The notes beneath the pieces were generated by a model that was given only the letters and a program-made list of their open reading frames with translations, searched no databases and had not been told where the DNA came from. Positions 1 through 7,318 of a DNA stretch of 12,417 nucleotides are shown piece after piece; within the stretch, counting starts at the first letter, position 1, and each line of letters opens with the position of its first letter. The stretch comes from Cyclostephanos tholiformis (lineage: Eukaryota; Bacillariophyta; Thalassiosirophyceae; Thalassiosirales; Thalassiosiraceae): NCBI GenBank assembly GCA_036939975.1, contig JALLPB010000880.1:1-12417 (forward strand), written 5' to 3'. Made by a program: the position numbers and the translations under genes.

Positions 1-151
1 AATAAATTCTAAATTTCGGCGGTCTAAATTTTAAGCGAATTTTGGTAGCCACCCATTATGTATCTTCAAGCCGTAGAAAGGAATAGAGGTCGAAAGGGGC
101 GGGGGCCATAGGGTGTTGACGAAAAGTGCGGTAGCTGAACATAGGAGGGAG

Positions 152-1381
152 CTAAAACCTTTGGAGATGGTCAACCCAAGATTTTGGAGTGTGGAGATAC
201 TTGGGGTGGGTGCGGTGTATGAATTTCCAAAGAATGTTCGTTGATTGTTGGAAGTAGATTGGCTCCAAGTAAGATCGGCAGCAGTTAGGATTCCAAGTGG
301 GCAGGGAGCGGAACTTGCTCGGGTATATTAAGTTTGCATTAGGTCGTAGGTATTTGTGGTTTGTGTGAATTGTTGTCCATGGTTTTCGTGGGGGATGATC
401 TGTAGTGGTAAGAAACACTTGTAGTATTGGGCTGAAACGTCCCCATGGGTCAATGGCGAATGGGATTAGAACCATGTTTTTCTGGTAGAGTTCACCGATA
501 ACAGAATAACCATGGATGAAGGGTGAGTTGTGTGTTGCGGGTTTGTGCATCTGTCCGAGTATGCCACATTCATGTCACTGAAGGTTGTTGTCTGCATTAG
601 CAGTGATTGTGTTGAGTATGTCTTCAGTGGTTTGATTTTGTGGGTGATGGGGCGGCTTGGTGAGGGTTATATCTGCTCCGATGGTGGTGAAAGGGCAGAA
701 ATGTGAGGAAGTTTGATCGGGTGAGAAACAAAGATCAAATGGGCATGCAGTAGGGTCAGTGCAGAGGTAGAATTGTGGTACTATTGAAAGTGGTATGTTT
801 GGATGAAGATAACTTGCTTGTGATAGAGCCGGGGAAAGTGCAGAGGCAAATCCATGTGTGATGATGTTATGTGCTCGTTTTTTATTGCCTCGGTCACAGC
901 AAAAGGCATGGTCACCAAAGATGTCATGGATGTGATGGTCGCAAATACAGGGCATATTAGCAGGGAATATTGGGAGGCGTAGTTTTCTGCGAATGCAGAG
1001 AAGGAAAGTTTAAAGGTGGTAGTCTTTTTGCTATTGTTGACCTTGACATTGCGATGATGGGATATGACTTGTGTGGAGACAGAATGCTTGGTAATAGGTG
1101 GAAGTGTTCGAAGTGGTGTTCGTAAACATGGTTGTACAATTCTACTTCAATGATGGCTGTAGTGTGTTTTTTTATCCGACTGCTTGCACTATGGGGGGAG
1201 AGGGGGGAGAGGAAATATTGCGTAAGATCTGTTCAATGGATTGTTGGTGGACATGCTGTTGAGTTTGAGGGAGGATCGTATGGTACGAGACACTTAAGCT
1301 CACTAACATGCATGTCGTAAGACCACGAGCCAAAGAAAGTGGGCCTTTCATCTTGCCATGGGCCAGCTTGTGCTTATGGAT
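152..1381 (-). mobile_element. decayed non-LTR-type retroelement, reverse-transcriptase C-terminal region
   Basis: This is the remnant of a retroelement polyprotein read on the minus strand. The best-preserved part, around 900-1000, reads LRLPIFPANMPCIC, then H-x-H, then GDHAFCC, then a basic stretch ending in HN. Such a Cys/His cluster with GDHA..C is typical of the region after the reverse transcriptase in LINE-like elements of algae and fungi. Further down at about 420-480 it reads LIPFAIDPWGRFSPILQVFL. Upstream at about 1290-1380 it reads HKHKLAHGKMKGPLSLARG. The copy is broken: an in-frame TGA at 575-577 separates two segments of one frame (1009-577 and 574-152), a frame change lies near 960-1010, another lies at the C/G-rich tracts near 1195-1215, and a TGA stands at 1382-1384. 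A weak coding-like trace continues upstream to about 1500 and downstream to about 66 in another frame. No poly-A tail or target-site duplication was identified. Being a retroelement relic is well supported; the family name is from memory of the motif. Confidence 0.75.
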
Positions 1382-1384
1382 TCA

Positions 1385-1780
1385 GCATGAAAGATAACAT
1401 TCAAAAGCTATATCCTGTGGAGGGTATTGTACTCATGATACAGCTGATCATTGAAGCGTTCATCATGGGTTCAGGATGATGACCTCCCCCGAGATAAATT
1501 GTACGCTACTGCTCTCATCCAGCATAAATGTTTCATGACAATTCTATAGTGTCTTACAAAAGAACTTTGCAAAATCAACGGTTATGTCATTCTTGCAATC
1601 ATTTGATCATGGTTAACTTGTTGGAATGTGCATGCAACTCAACAAGACGATGTGAACTTGTTCGCGTTCAATAATTGGGCTTCATTTGGAATAATCAACC
1701 GTTGCTCCATGAAAAAAGAAGGATTGCAATACTATCATCGCTCCAAGAACAATATATCCACCTTGATTTCTTTGAATCTA
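1385..1780. other. spacer between retroelement relic and lectin-like gene
   Basis: No gene is supported here. The minus strand around 1400-1500 still has short open pieces that could belong to the upstream part of the retroelement (for example a frame reading GGGHHPEPMMNASMISC near 1425-1475), but frame breaks are frequent and nothing is recognisable. The rest is AT-rich and likely holds the 3' untranslated region of the minus-strand lectin-like gene that ends at 1781. Confidence 0.4.
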
Positions 1781-2709
1781 TCAAAACGTTATCCAGAATG
1801 AACTGTTATCATTACGTGTCGTGCTGCATTTCTCTGGATAAATCCTCTCATACGACTTAACATGATGCAAGATAGTCACGCAGCGATTAGGTTCTTCCTT
1901 AGGATTGAGCTCAAACCTGCCGTCTCTATCGAATCCTTCAAATATTTGATCTGAATCATCTTCGGCGCAATCGGAAAGCCGAATCGGTCTTGTTTCTGAA
2001 TGGCCGGTAACCGTCCAGCATAACGACTGATTACGCACAGGACGGATTGTGCTCCCATGTCTAGTAAATTGTTGCCGCTCAGTGTCGTCGCACCACTCCA
2101 TGTAAATACTGTCACCTTGAATGCAGTTATGACATTCTATGAAATGATGATGTAACGGGTGAGTAGTCAGTACGTGTTGTATCACTTCGTATGCACGAAA
2201 AACGCACCTGTACAATACCACAATTCTTCTCTCTTATTTTGCCATCTATATCCTTTTTCCCAGTAAAGACGGAGGCGGAAAGAGTCTGTGTTTTGTGGAG
2301 TTGGGTCCTCAGTTGGAAGTGGTTCCTCTTTTAGAAGTGGAGATGGTTCTTTTGTTGGAGTTGGAATGAACTCGGTGGTTTCGCTCTCGAGAAATGTCGA
2401 AACGAAGGTCTCATCCTCGAGAGAGAATGTCGCATCAGTGATTGGTGTCGATGGCTTTGGCAATGTAGGTATAGATGTTGATGGCTCCGGCGATAATGGA
2501 CTCTGAGAAGTTGGTGGGGGTGTCGATGGCGCCTGAGACAAACGGTGCGTCATTCGACGACGAACCGCCGCAGCAGCTACGGACGTTTCATCCTCAAAAG
2601 ACGCCTCCACGACGGTCAGCTGAGCTCCACTCTCACTATGAACCTGAGATAGTACAAACGCAGCCGTTATAGCGCGATTAGCAGGGGGCATTCTCTTCGG
2701 TCGACGCAT
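1781..2709 (-). CDS. probable secreted beta-trefoil (ricin-B-like) lectin-domain protein, two exons
   Basis: Exon 1 is 2709-2208 and exon 2 is 2136-1781; the joined product is 285 aa. The ATG at 2709 begins a basic start (RRPKR) followed by a weakly hydrophobic AITAAFVLSQV, a plausible signal peptide. Residues of about 30-145 are a low-complexity stalk rich in Pro, Ser, Thr and Glu. The C-terminal part, from about 148, begins RLRLYWEKGYRWQ, carries a cysteine cluster across the splice junction (WYCTECHNC) and continues with SLCWTVTG, RPIRLSDC, DQIFEGFD.DGRFELNP, a Cys near residue 252, ERIYPEKC and the terminal SFWITF. This repeated pattern of Cys, hydrophobic and Gln residues resembles ricin-B-type trefoil domains in diatom secreted proteins, so carbohydrate binding is a reasonable inference. 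There is no enzymatic domain, and nothing suggests a toxin. The splice restores the frame exactly, which supports the model. Ligand and localisation are unproven. Confidence 0.75.
2137..2207 (-). other. intron of the lectin-like gene (71 nt)
   Basis: The donor is ACAG|GTGCGT at 2207 and the acceptor is TTTCATAG|AATGTC ending at 2137 (minus strand). Joining leaves G+AA, giving Thr167-Glu168 and the reading WYC-T-E-CHNC. Without splicing, exon 1 runs into a stop eight codons later, and exon 2 would start inside a different frame. Confidence 0.8.
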
Positions 2710-3067
2710 TTTGGTAGGATTGGCTGATCGATTATCGTATTATGGTCCTCTTTGCTGGCATCGGCGAAGAAGTGGAAGGAAGTCTCTATGCCGGCGGCTC
2801 TCTTTGGTCTGTTAGTACTTATTCTGGAGGAATTAGTACGACGATATGCGGACGATACGTAGTAGAAGTACGTACGTATCTAATTAATAGTTATGTGAGC
2901 GTCCCGTCCATTGTTATGATTCTCAATAATATTACCGACCTTTCATGTTTCACATTCATTTTCTGCTGGGTTCGATAGATTTGACCCTGGCTGTAACATA
3001 GTTTTGCGTATTTAGTGGCTCTTGCGGGGGCGGGGAAGCCAATAGCTCCACTGATGGGCAGCTCCCT
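2710..3067. other. spacer upstream of the lectin-like gene
   Basis: This stretch would contain the promoter of the minus-strand lectin-like gene. A 78-codon plus-strand reading frame (2742-2978) shows no recognisable domain and has unremarkable composition, so it is not called. The sequence ACGTACGTA near 2869-2877 is a short palindrome. No clear TATA box or terminator is visible. Confidence 0.4.
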
Positions 3068-3214
3068 TTAAAGATTAAGGTCGTGCTGGTCGAGCATACT
3101 CGAGAAGGTATCGGCCACGACGAGCACGCCCATATCGAAGAACTCGAGGAAGAGATGCGCCTCGCTCCAAGTTTCCCCTATTGCAACGCCTGGCTCTGAC
3201 CACGAACTCAGATG
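3068..3214 (-). pseudogene. coding-like remnant or orphan terminal exon, unrecognised
   Basis: The minus strand is open for 48 codons between TAA stops at 3215-3217 and 3068-3070. The stretch IGETWSEAHLFLEFFDMG, followed by VLVVADTFSSMLDQHDLNL, has strong coding character: GC-rich third positions and balanced hydrophobic and acidic residues. Just upstream the minus strand shows ATGACTAACATC, a good branch-point match (CTAAC), followed about 20 nt later by the acceptor-like GGTCAG at 3196, so it may be a terminal exon starting at 3195. A second coding-like piece in another frame, DKYHYYNSKG (about 3237-3266), lies further upstream, but no donor cleanly joins them. I do not recognise the family. 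It could be a decayed gene end left between two intact genes, or an intact exon of a gene whose other exons I cannot delimit. Confidence 0.4.
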
Positions 3215-3554
3215 TTAGTCATCTGCCCCCTCCTCTTCCCTTGCTGTTGTAGTAGTGGTACTTGTCCTCTATGGTGGCCAGAAGAAAGGTGAGAGCTAAA
3301 TCGCACACGACAGAATAAGAACACCAAAAAAAAACTTGACTTGGCGCTCTTCACTGGGTTCATTCATATTCCATGCATTCACCAATTCAGTATCATACGT
3401 GAATTATTAACGAAAAAGGGCGTGTTCGACATCGTAATATAGACAAATGAATTAAAAATATATTGTTCGTTCGGAGGGAGTACTAAGGGAATTGGTTGGT
3501 TTTGGCAGTATCACAATAATATGCACATCCCATCATCTCCCTTCCTTTTACTTT
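3215..3554. other. spacer downstream of NSA2
   Basis: This holds the short coding-like piece mentioned for 3068-3214, a run of nine A (about 3326-3334), and AT-rich DNA from 3360 to 3540 that probably includes the 3' untranslated region of the minus-strand NSA2 gene. No gene is supported. Confidence 0.4.
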
Positions 3555-4337
3555 CTATACCAGCAGCACCGCATTCACGCATCCATCTAACTCTGGATTG
3601 TTCGTCACTTGCGCCATCTTCCCCCACGCCACCTTCCCGCTAGTCGTCACCAGTCCCAGATCGCTAACGTTCACCTCGATAATTGTGCCCTTCGTCAATA
3701 CTCCCAAATTCGTGTACAGCGTACTGCTCGGATTCTTCTTCACGCCCAATATGTCCAATTGAAACGACGTTTTCAATTCCGGATGCGTGACATTCGCCCG
3801 CTTCATCCGTAATCCCGTGGGTCGTATGAACCGTTCGTATTTGGGCGCCTTCCTCGTGAAGTTATCGCCCACGAATGTGCATTTGGTAACCACGCGCTTC
3901 CACGCCTTATTCTTCTTCGACCCGGTCCTCATGACCTTGAACATCTCGTCGTCTGCCACCGGTTTGACCTTGGGTATCGGCACCTCCCACTTACCCGCCT
4001 TCTCCTTCCTCTTTTGCTTCACGGTGTTGCTAAGCACCTTCGCGCGGCTGACGCCCTCTCGATCGAGCAGGTAAGCCGGCACGGCCCCGTCCGCCACGGC
4101 CTCGTCGTTCGCGTGCTTGTTGCTGCGCTCGTTGTGCATGGCGATGGTCTTGCGCATCGTGGCCTTCTCCTTGAATCGCTTCTGATTGTAAAGCTTCGCG
4201 CGCAGGCCGTGTACCTTCTGGGCGAATTCGGACCGCTTGTGCGACAGACGGGCCTCTCGCTTGCGCTCGCGTTCCTCGGCGTCGAACCGACGGCCGTGAA
4301 GCTTGCGGTGGCGTTCCATGTGCTCGTGCTGCGGCAT
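3555..4337 (-). CDS. NSA2: ribosome biogenesis protein NSA2 (pre-60S factor)
   Basis: The single-exon ORF encodes 260 aa, the usual length of the eukaryotic family (about 260 aa). NSA2 is a nucleolar/nuclear assembly factor of the pre-60S ribosomal particle, needed for maturation of the large subunit rRNA. Diagnostic blocks are all present: the basic N-terminal helix region starting [31 protein letters not shown] and SRAKVLSN near residues 84-105; [75 protein letters not shown]; and the conserved end [20 protein letters not shown] followed by VNAVLLV. The C-terminal part is the S8e-like beta domain. KQKRKEK and the Arg/Lys-rich N-terminus would serve nuclear import and RNA contact. The start ATG at 4337 matches the family N-terminus. 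It is divergently transcribed from the hydrolase gene starting at 4732. No frame damage is seen; this is a housekeeping gene. Confidence 0.97.
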   Translation of the reverse strand: MPQHEHMERHRKLHGRRFDAEERERKREARLSHKRSEFAQKVHGLRAKLYNQKRFKEKATMRKTIAMHNERSNKHANDEAVADGAVPAYLLDREGVSRAKVLSNTVKQKRKEKAGKWEVPIPKVKPVADDEMFKVMRTGSKKNKAWKRVVTKCTFVGDNFTRKAPKYERFIRPTGLRMKRANVTHPELKTSFQLDILGVKKNPSSTLYTNLGVLTKGTIIEVNVSDLGLVTTSGKVAWGKMAQVTNNPELDGCVNAVLLV

Positions 4338-4731
4338 GATTTGGTTCTTTTGTTATTGTTTGTCGTTGGTCTCCGCCTCTCTCCCTTCTTTCCCCGTTTA
4401 GCAGAGAGCAATAGGAAGAAGTTTTTTTAGCCGCAGGTAGGAGGAGCGTACGATACACAATAAAAGGGTCACACTTTGCTTTTTGTGTGGTGGGCGTCTG
4501 GCCAGCAGTCTACAAAGCCTCACGTGATCCCGAACTAAGTCACGTCGTCACATTTTGTCACGTGAAAGAGTGGATTCCGTTGGAAAATTCGGCGCAACTC
4601 ATTGAGTCCCAAAACTACCTTAGGTAGAAATAATATTATGATCTAACACACTGACAATCAAGAGATTTAAGACGAGAGGAGACGACGATCATATCTTTTG
4701 GGGGGGAAGAAGTGTGGTCACCAACTTCACC
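4338..4731. promoter_or_regulatory. divergent intergenic region, probable shared promoter of NSA2 and the ABHD17-like gene
   Basis: The 394 bp between the two start codons must contain both promoters and 5' leaders. It carries two perfect TCACGTGA palindromes (4520-4527 and 4558-4565), a related TCACGTCGTCA (4540-4550) between them, and a small perfect inverted repeat CTACCT-T-AGGTAG (4615-4627). An ATAAAAGG element (about 4461-4468) is TATA-like on the plus strand but lies about 270 bp from the plus start. A run of seven or more G lies about 30 nt before the plus-strand ATG. Confidence 0.6.
4520..4565. promoter_or_regulatory. paired TCACGTGA (G-box/E-box) palindromes
   Basis: Two identical 8-bp palindromes with a CACGTG core have starts 38 bp apart. 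The half-related TCACGTCGTCA between them contains ACGTC, a bZIP-type core. CACGTG is the established core for bHLH and some bZIP factors in eukaryotes. Which factor binds here is not known; the location between two divergent starts supports a regulatory role. Confidence 0.5.
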
Positions 4732-6929
4732 ATGGGCAACGACCAATCGAGCGTCATCGAGGAGGAGCGCAGGATGCTCGAATCGCTCTACCATATCTCC
4801 GAGGGACGACTCGACACGCCCGATCGGGAGCACGTCAACAGTCAAGTCAACTCCGGCACGAGCGCTCCGAACTGTCAGCCGTTACACACTTTACGCGAGA
4901 TCGAGGAGGAGCGAATGCGTCTCCAGCGGGAGGAAGAGGAGGCGAGGAGAGCGCAGGACGTACAAGAGGCGGAGCGACTCGCGGGATTGCTGGACATCGA
5001 CGACTCGCGACACAGGGAGTGGGTCTCGTCGCAGCGAGGCGATCATCAGGCGGCGATGTCGAGGCAAGGGAGCGGCGCCAGCGCCAGGATCGAGAGGACC
5101 GATTCACTGGCATCGACGGGATCGACGAGATCGCAGTCTTCCCAGCCGGAGAAGGGGTCCATCGGTTCGTTCGTGCAGATGGCAAAGACCGGGTATCAGG
5201 AGCTCGTCAATGCCATCATTCGGTGAGTAAAGTAGGCGGCAACCGTACTATGATTTCAATTCCATTTATTCTTATTTTGGTCGGATGCGATTTTACCCTC
5301 GTCTCACGCGCACATCGACATTGAACCTTCCTTATTTTATATATCACGCCATCGCTGTTTCATTTCGGGAAAAAATATATGAACAACCCCCCCCCCCCCT
5401 AGCCCGCCTCGCGCGAAATACAGTGAGGAACATCTTGGACCCCCCGCCTTCTCCTTCCTCGGGAAGCGATTCACACGCACCGACTTCACCCTGCAGACGA
5501 AGAGGGGGTTGAACCTCCAGTGCTCTCACTGGGAACCGGTCGAACGGACCGTCGAGCGCATACCCGTTGTCATTTATATGCATGGCAACGCCTCCGCACG
5601 GGTTGAGGTCCTACCTCAGCTCACGGTGCTCCTTTCCCTGGGCGTGGCGGTTTTCGCGTTTGACTTCGCGGGGAGCGGTAAGAGTGACGGGGAGCATGTC
5701 ACTCTGGGATACTTCGAACGGGAGGACCTGCTATGCGTCGTGGCGCACCTGAGGGCGACGGACGTTGTGTCGACGATTGCGCTGTGGGGACGATCCATGG
5801 GTGCAGGTATGTTCTTTTATATTGAGATTGAATTATTTTTCGTCGTTTCCTCCGTCGAGGAATTCGCCCTCTTTGCACTACATGCTCGCGACCTGGACCC
5901 ATCGTCTGAAGAGTTGTCATTGTCATCGAACTTAATTTTTGGGCCACATCTTTCGCGCCTAATATTCTCCTCTCCCCTAAAGTCACCGCATTGATGCACG
6001 GAGATCGCGATCCCAGCATCGCCGGCATGGTCCTTGATTCACCATTCTCTGACCTGACCCGCCTCTGCGAGGAAATGGTGGACAAGGCCCGAGATCAGGG
6101 CATCAACGTTCCCGGCTTCGTCTCGTCCGTTGCGATACGGGCCCTTCGGGGGAGTGTCCGGCGGCAGGCCGACTTCGACATCAAAGACGTGAGTCCCATT
6201 ACGCACGTTCCCCACTGCTTTATCCCGGCACTGTTTGTTGCCGCCGAGAACGATGACTTCATAACCAAGGCACACTCGATGTCATTGCATGACGCCTATG
6301 CTGGAGACGCCAATATGATAGTGGTCGACGGGGATCACAACTCGAGTAGGCCGAGGTTCATGTTCGATTCGGTGTCGATATTCCTGCAGGCGTGCCTGCA
6401 AATACCGACCGAATGGCAATTCCAACTCCACCCCTCGATGAACATCATGTTGCCACCGTGGAGATATCCTGGCGTGCAGAATAAATACGATCCGTCGAGC
6501 AATATGTCCCAATCGACATCGTCACAGCAACAGCAACATCAAATGCGAAGAAGAAATGCGTCACCCTCGAAGTCGATCGAATCGAGGCGACAGCAGCAGA
6601 TACAGATGCATACGGTGACATCGCCAACGAGGCAGCTGACTGTAGAGGACGATGGTGACTCCGAGGAGGAGGATCAGAAAGGTGCCGAATTTGCGGCGGA
6701 GCTGGACTTGGCAAATGATGACTACGATAACGGTGATGATAACGTCGACGACGAGACTGGTATCGACACAGAAAAGCTTGGAATGACATCTGAGAGACAA
6801 AGGGAAATCCAAGGGTCATTATTTCGCATGCTGGGTCATGATAATGGGGCAGCGCCTCTTCAGCGCGAAGGAGATGGTAAAGCGGGGATAAATAATAATG
6901 GGGCGAAAGGGAGGGATGGTATCAGATAG
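4732..6929 (+). CDS. ABHD17-like alpha/beta hydrolase with N-myristoylation-type start, three exons
   Basis: Exons are 4732-5222, 5403-5806 and 5983-6929, giving 613 aa. The start ATG at 4732 lies in TTCACCATGGGC, a good initiation context; the MGNDQSS start fits N-myristoylation of Gly2, so membrane attachment is likely. Residues of about 55-90 (EEERMRLQREEEEARRAQ and following) form a charged coiled coil. The hydrolase domain spans about 165-440: RFTRTDF near 187-192, CSHWEPVE, the oxyanion loop HGNASAR (224-230), FDFAGSGKSDGEH, and the nucleophile elbow GRSMGA with Ser295, created across the second splice junction. LDSPFSDL follows; the likely acid is Asp389 in ENDDF and the base is His417 in VDGDHNSSRP. 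These blocks match ABHD17/FAM108-type serine hydrolases, which in animals remove palmitate from proteins; that substrate is an inference here. The tail (about 465-613) is Gln/Ser-rich, then strongly acidic. At 613 aa it is about twice the length of animal ABHD17. Confidence 0.9.
5223..5402 (+). other. intron 1 of the ABHD17-like gene (180 nt)
   Basis: The donor is CG|GTGAGTAA. The acceptor is a run of 13 C followed by TAG at 5400-5402. The splice joins CG to C, giving Arg164, and continues PPRAKYSEEHLGP in the frame that leads into the hydrolase domain. Exon 1 unspliced meets a TGA immediately at 5224. Confidence 0.88.
5807..5982 (+). other. intron 2 of the ABHD17-like gene (176 nt)
   Basis: The donor is GGTGCAG|GTATGT and the acceptor is CCCCTAAAG|TCACCG. 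The splice joins G to TC, giving Val299 right after the GRSMGA elbow, and continues TALMHGDRDPS, the expected helix after the nucleophile. The tract before the acceptor is pyrimidine-rich (TTCTCCTCTCCCC). Confidence 0.92.
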
Positions 6930-6997
6930 AGTATAACCCGATGAAGCTGCCAAAAGTTTGGATTAATGGCGATTAAAAACACTACTTTGTACCTTAG

Positions 6998-7318
6998 CTA
7001 ACCTCTAGGCGAGCTTACGGGTTCGATTTCGATGGGAGTGGCGGGGAGGGCTTCCCGTTGTTGGCCCAGGGGATGTGGGTTTAGATGTGGGCGGGCTTGA
7101 AGGTTGCCGGTGCCATTGTTGGAATGCAGTTTGTGGACATTAGAACTTATTTGTGTCAACTTCAAGCGCAAGTACGCATTTGTATTTCGATTACCCCCTA
7201 TCAGGGAGGATATAGGATCATAGTGATAAAACCTGCTCGTGTCATTCATAGTCACACATGGTGACCTCAAGTAACTATCACAGAATGCCTGCTGGGAATC
7301 GCCGATTCGTTGCAACTG
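6998..7318 (-). other. coding-like stretch, possible terminal exon, unrecognised
   Basis: The minus strand is open for about 105 codons after an acceptor-like TTTTTGCCAG ending at about 7316, with a CATAAC branch-point-like sequence about 20 nt before. The product contains several cysteines at its start (SCGFCQ just upstream, then AFCD and SPCV), then YDPISSLIGGNRNTNAYLRL, and ends in a Pro-rich tail closing with VSSPRG. There is no ATG at its beginning; the frame begins with TTG. The lower half is GC-rich like nearby genes. It would be convergent with the hydrolase gene, ending 68 bp from it. No family is recognised, and no upstream exon was found with confidence; relic status is equally possible. 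Confidence 0.3.

Noticed and set aside
2742..2978. 78-codon plus-strand ORF in the spacer upstream of the lectin-like gene
   Set aside because: No domain, no splice context and no supporting composition; a chance frame is the simpler explanation.
4014..4458. Overlapping ORFs of 130-142 codons on both strands over the start of NSA2
   Set aside because: They are other frames of the GC-rich NSA2 N-terminal coding region and its leader; NSA2 itself is full length and conserved.
4698..5324. 208-codon and 172-codon plus-strand ORFs over exon 1 of the hydrolase gene
   Set aside because: They lack domain content and overlap the frame with the MGNDQSS start and coiled coil, which splices into the hydrolase domain.
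5807..5999. Readthrough frame after GRSMGA as part of the hydrolase
   Set aside because: The frame inside the intron is hydrophobic nonsense that breaks the alpha/beta hydrolase fold; GT-AG splicing restores the expected sequence exactly.
7015..7030. GGTTCGATTTC resembling a tRNA T-loop
   Set aside because: No matching acceptor stem, D-arm or anticodon stem could be placed around it.
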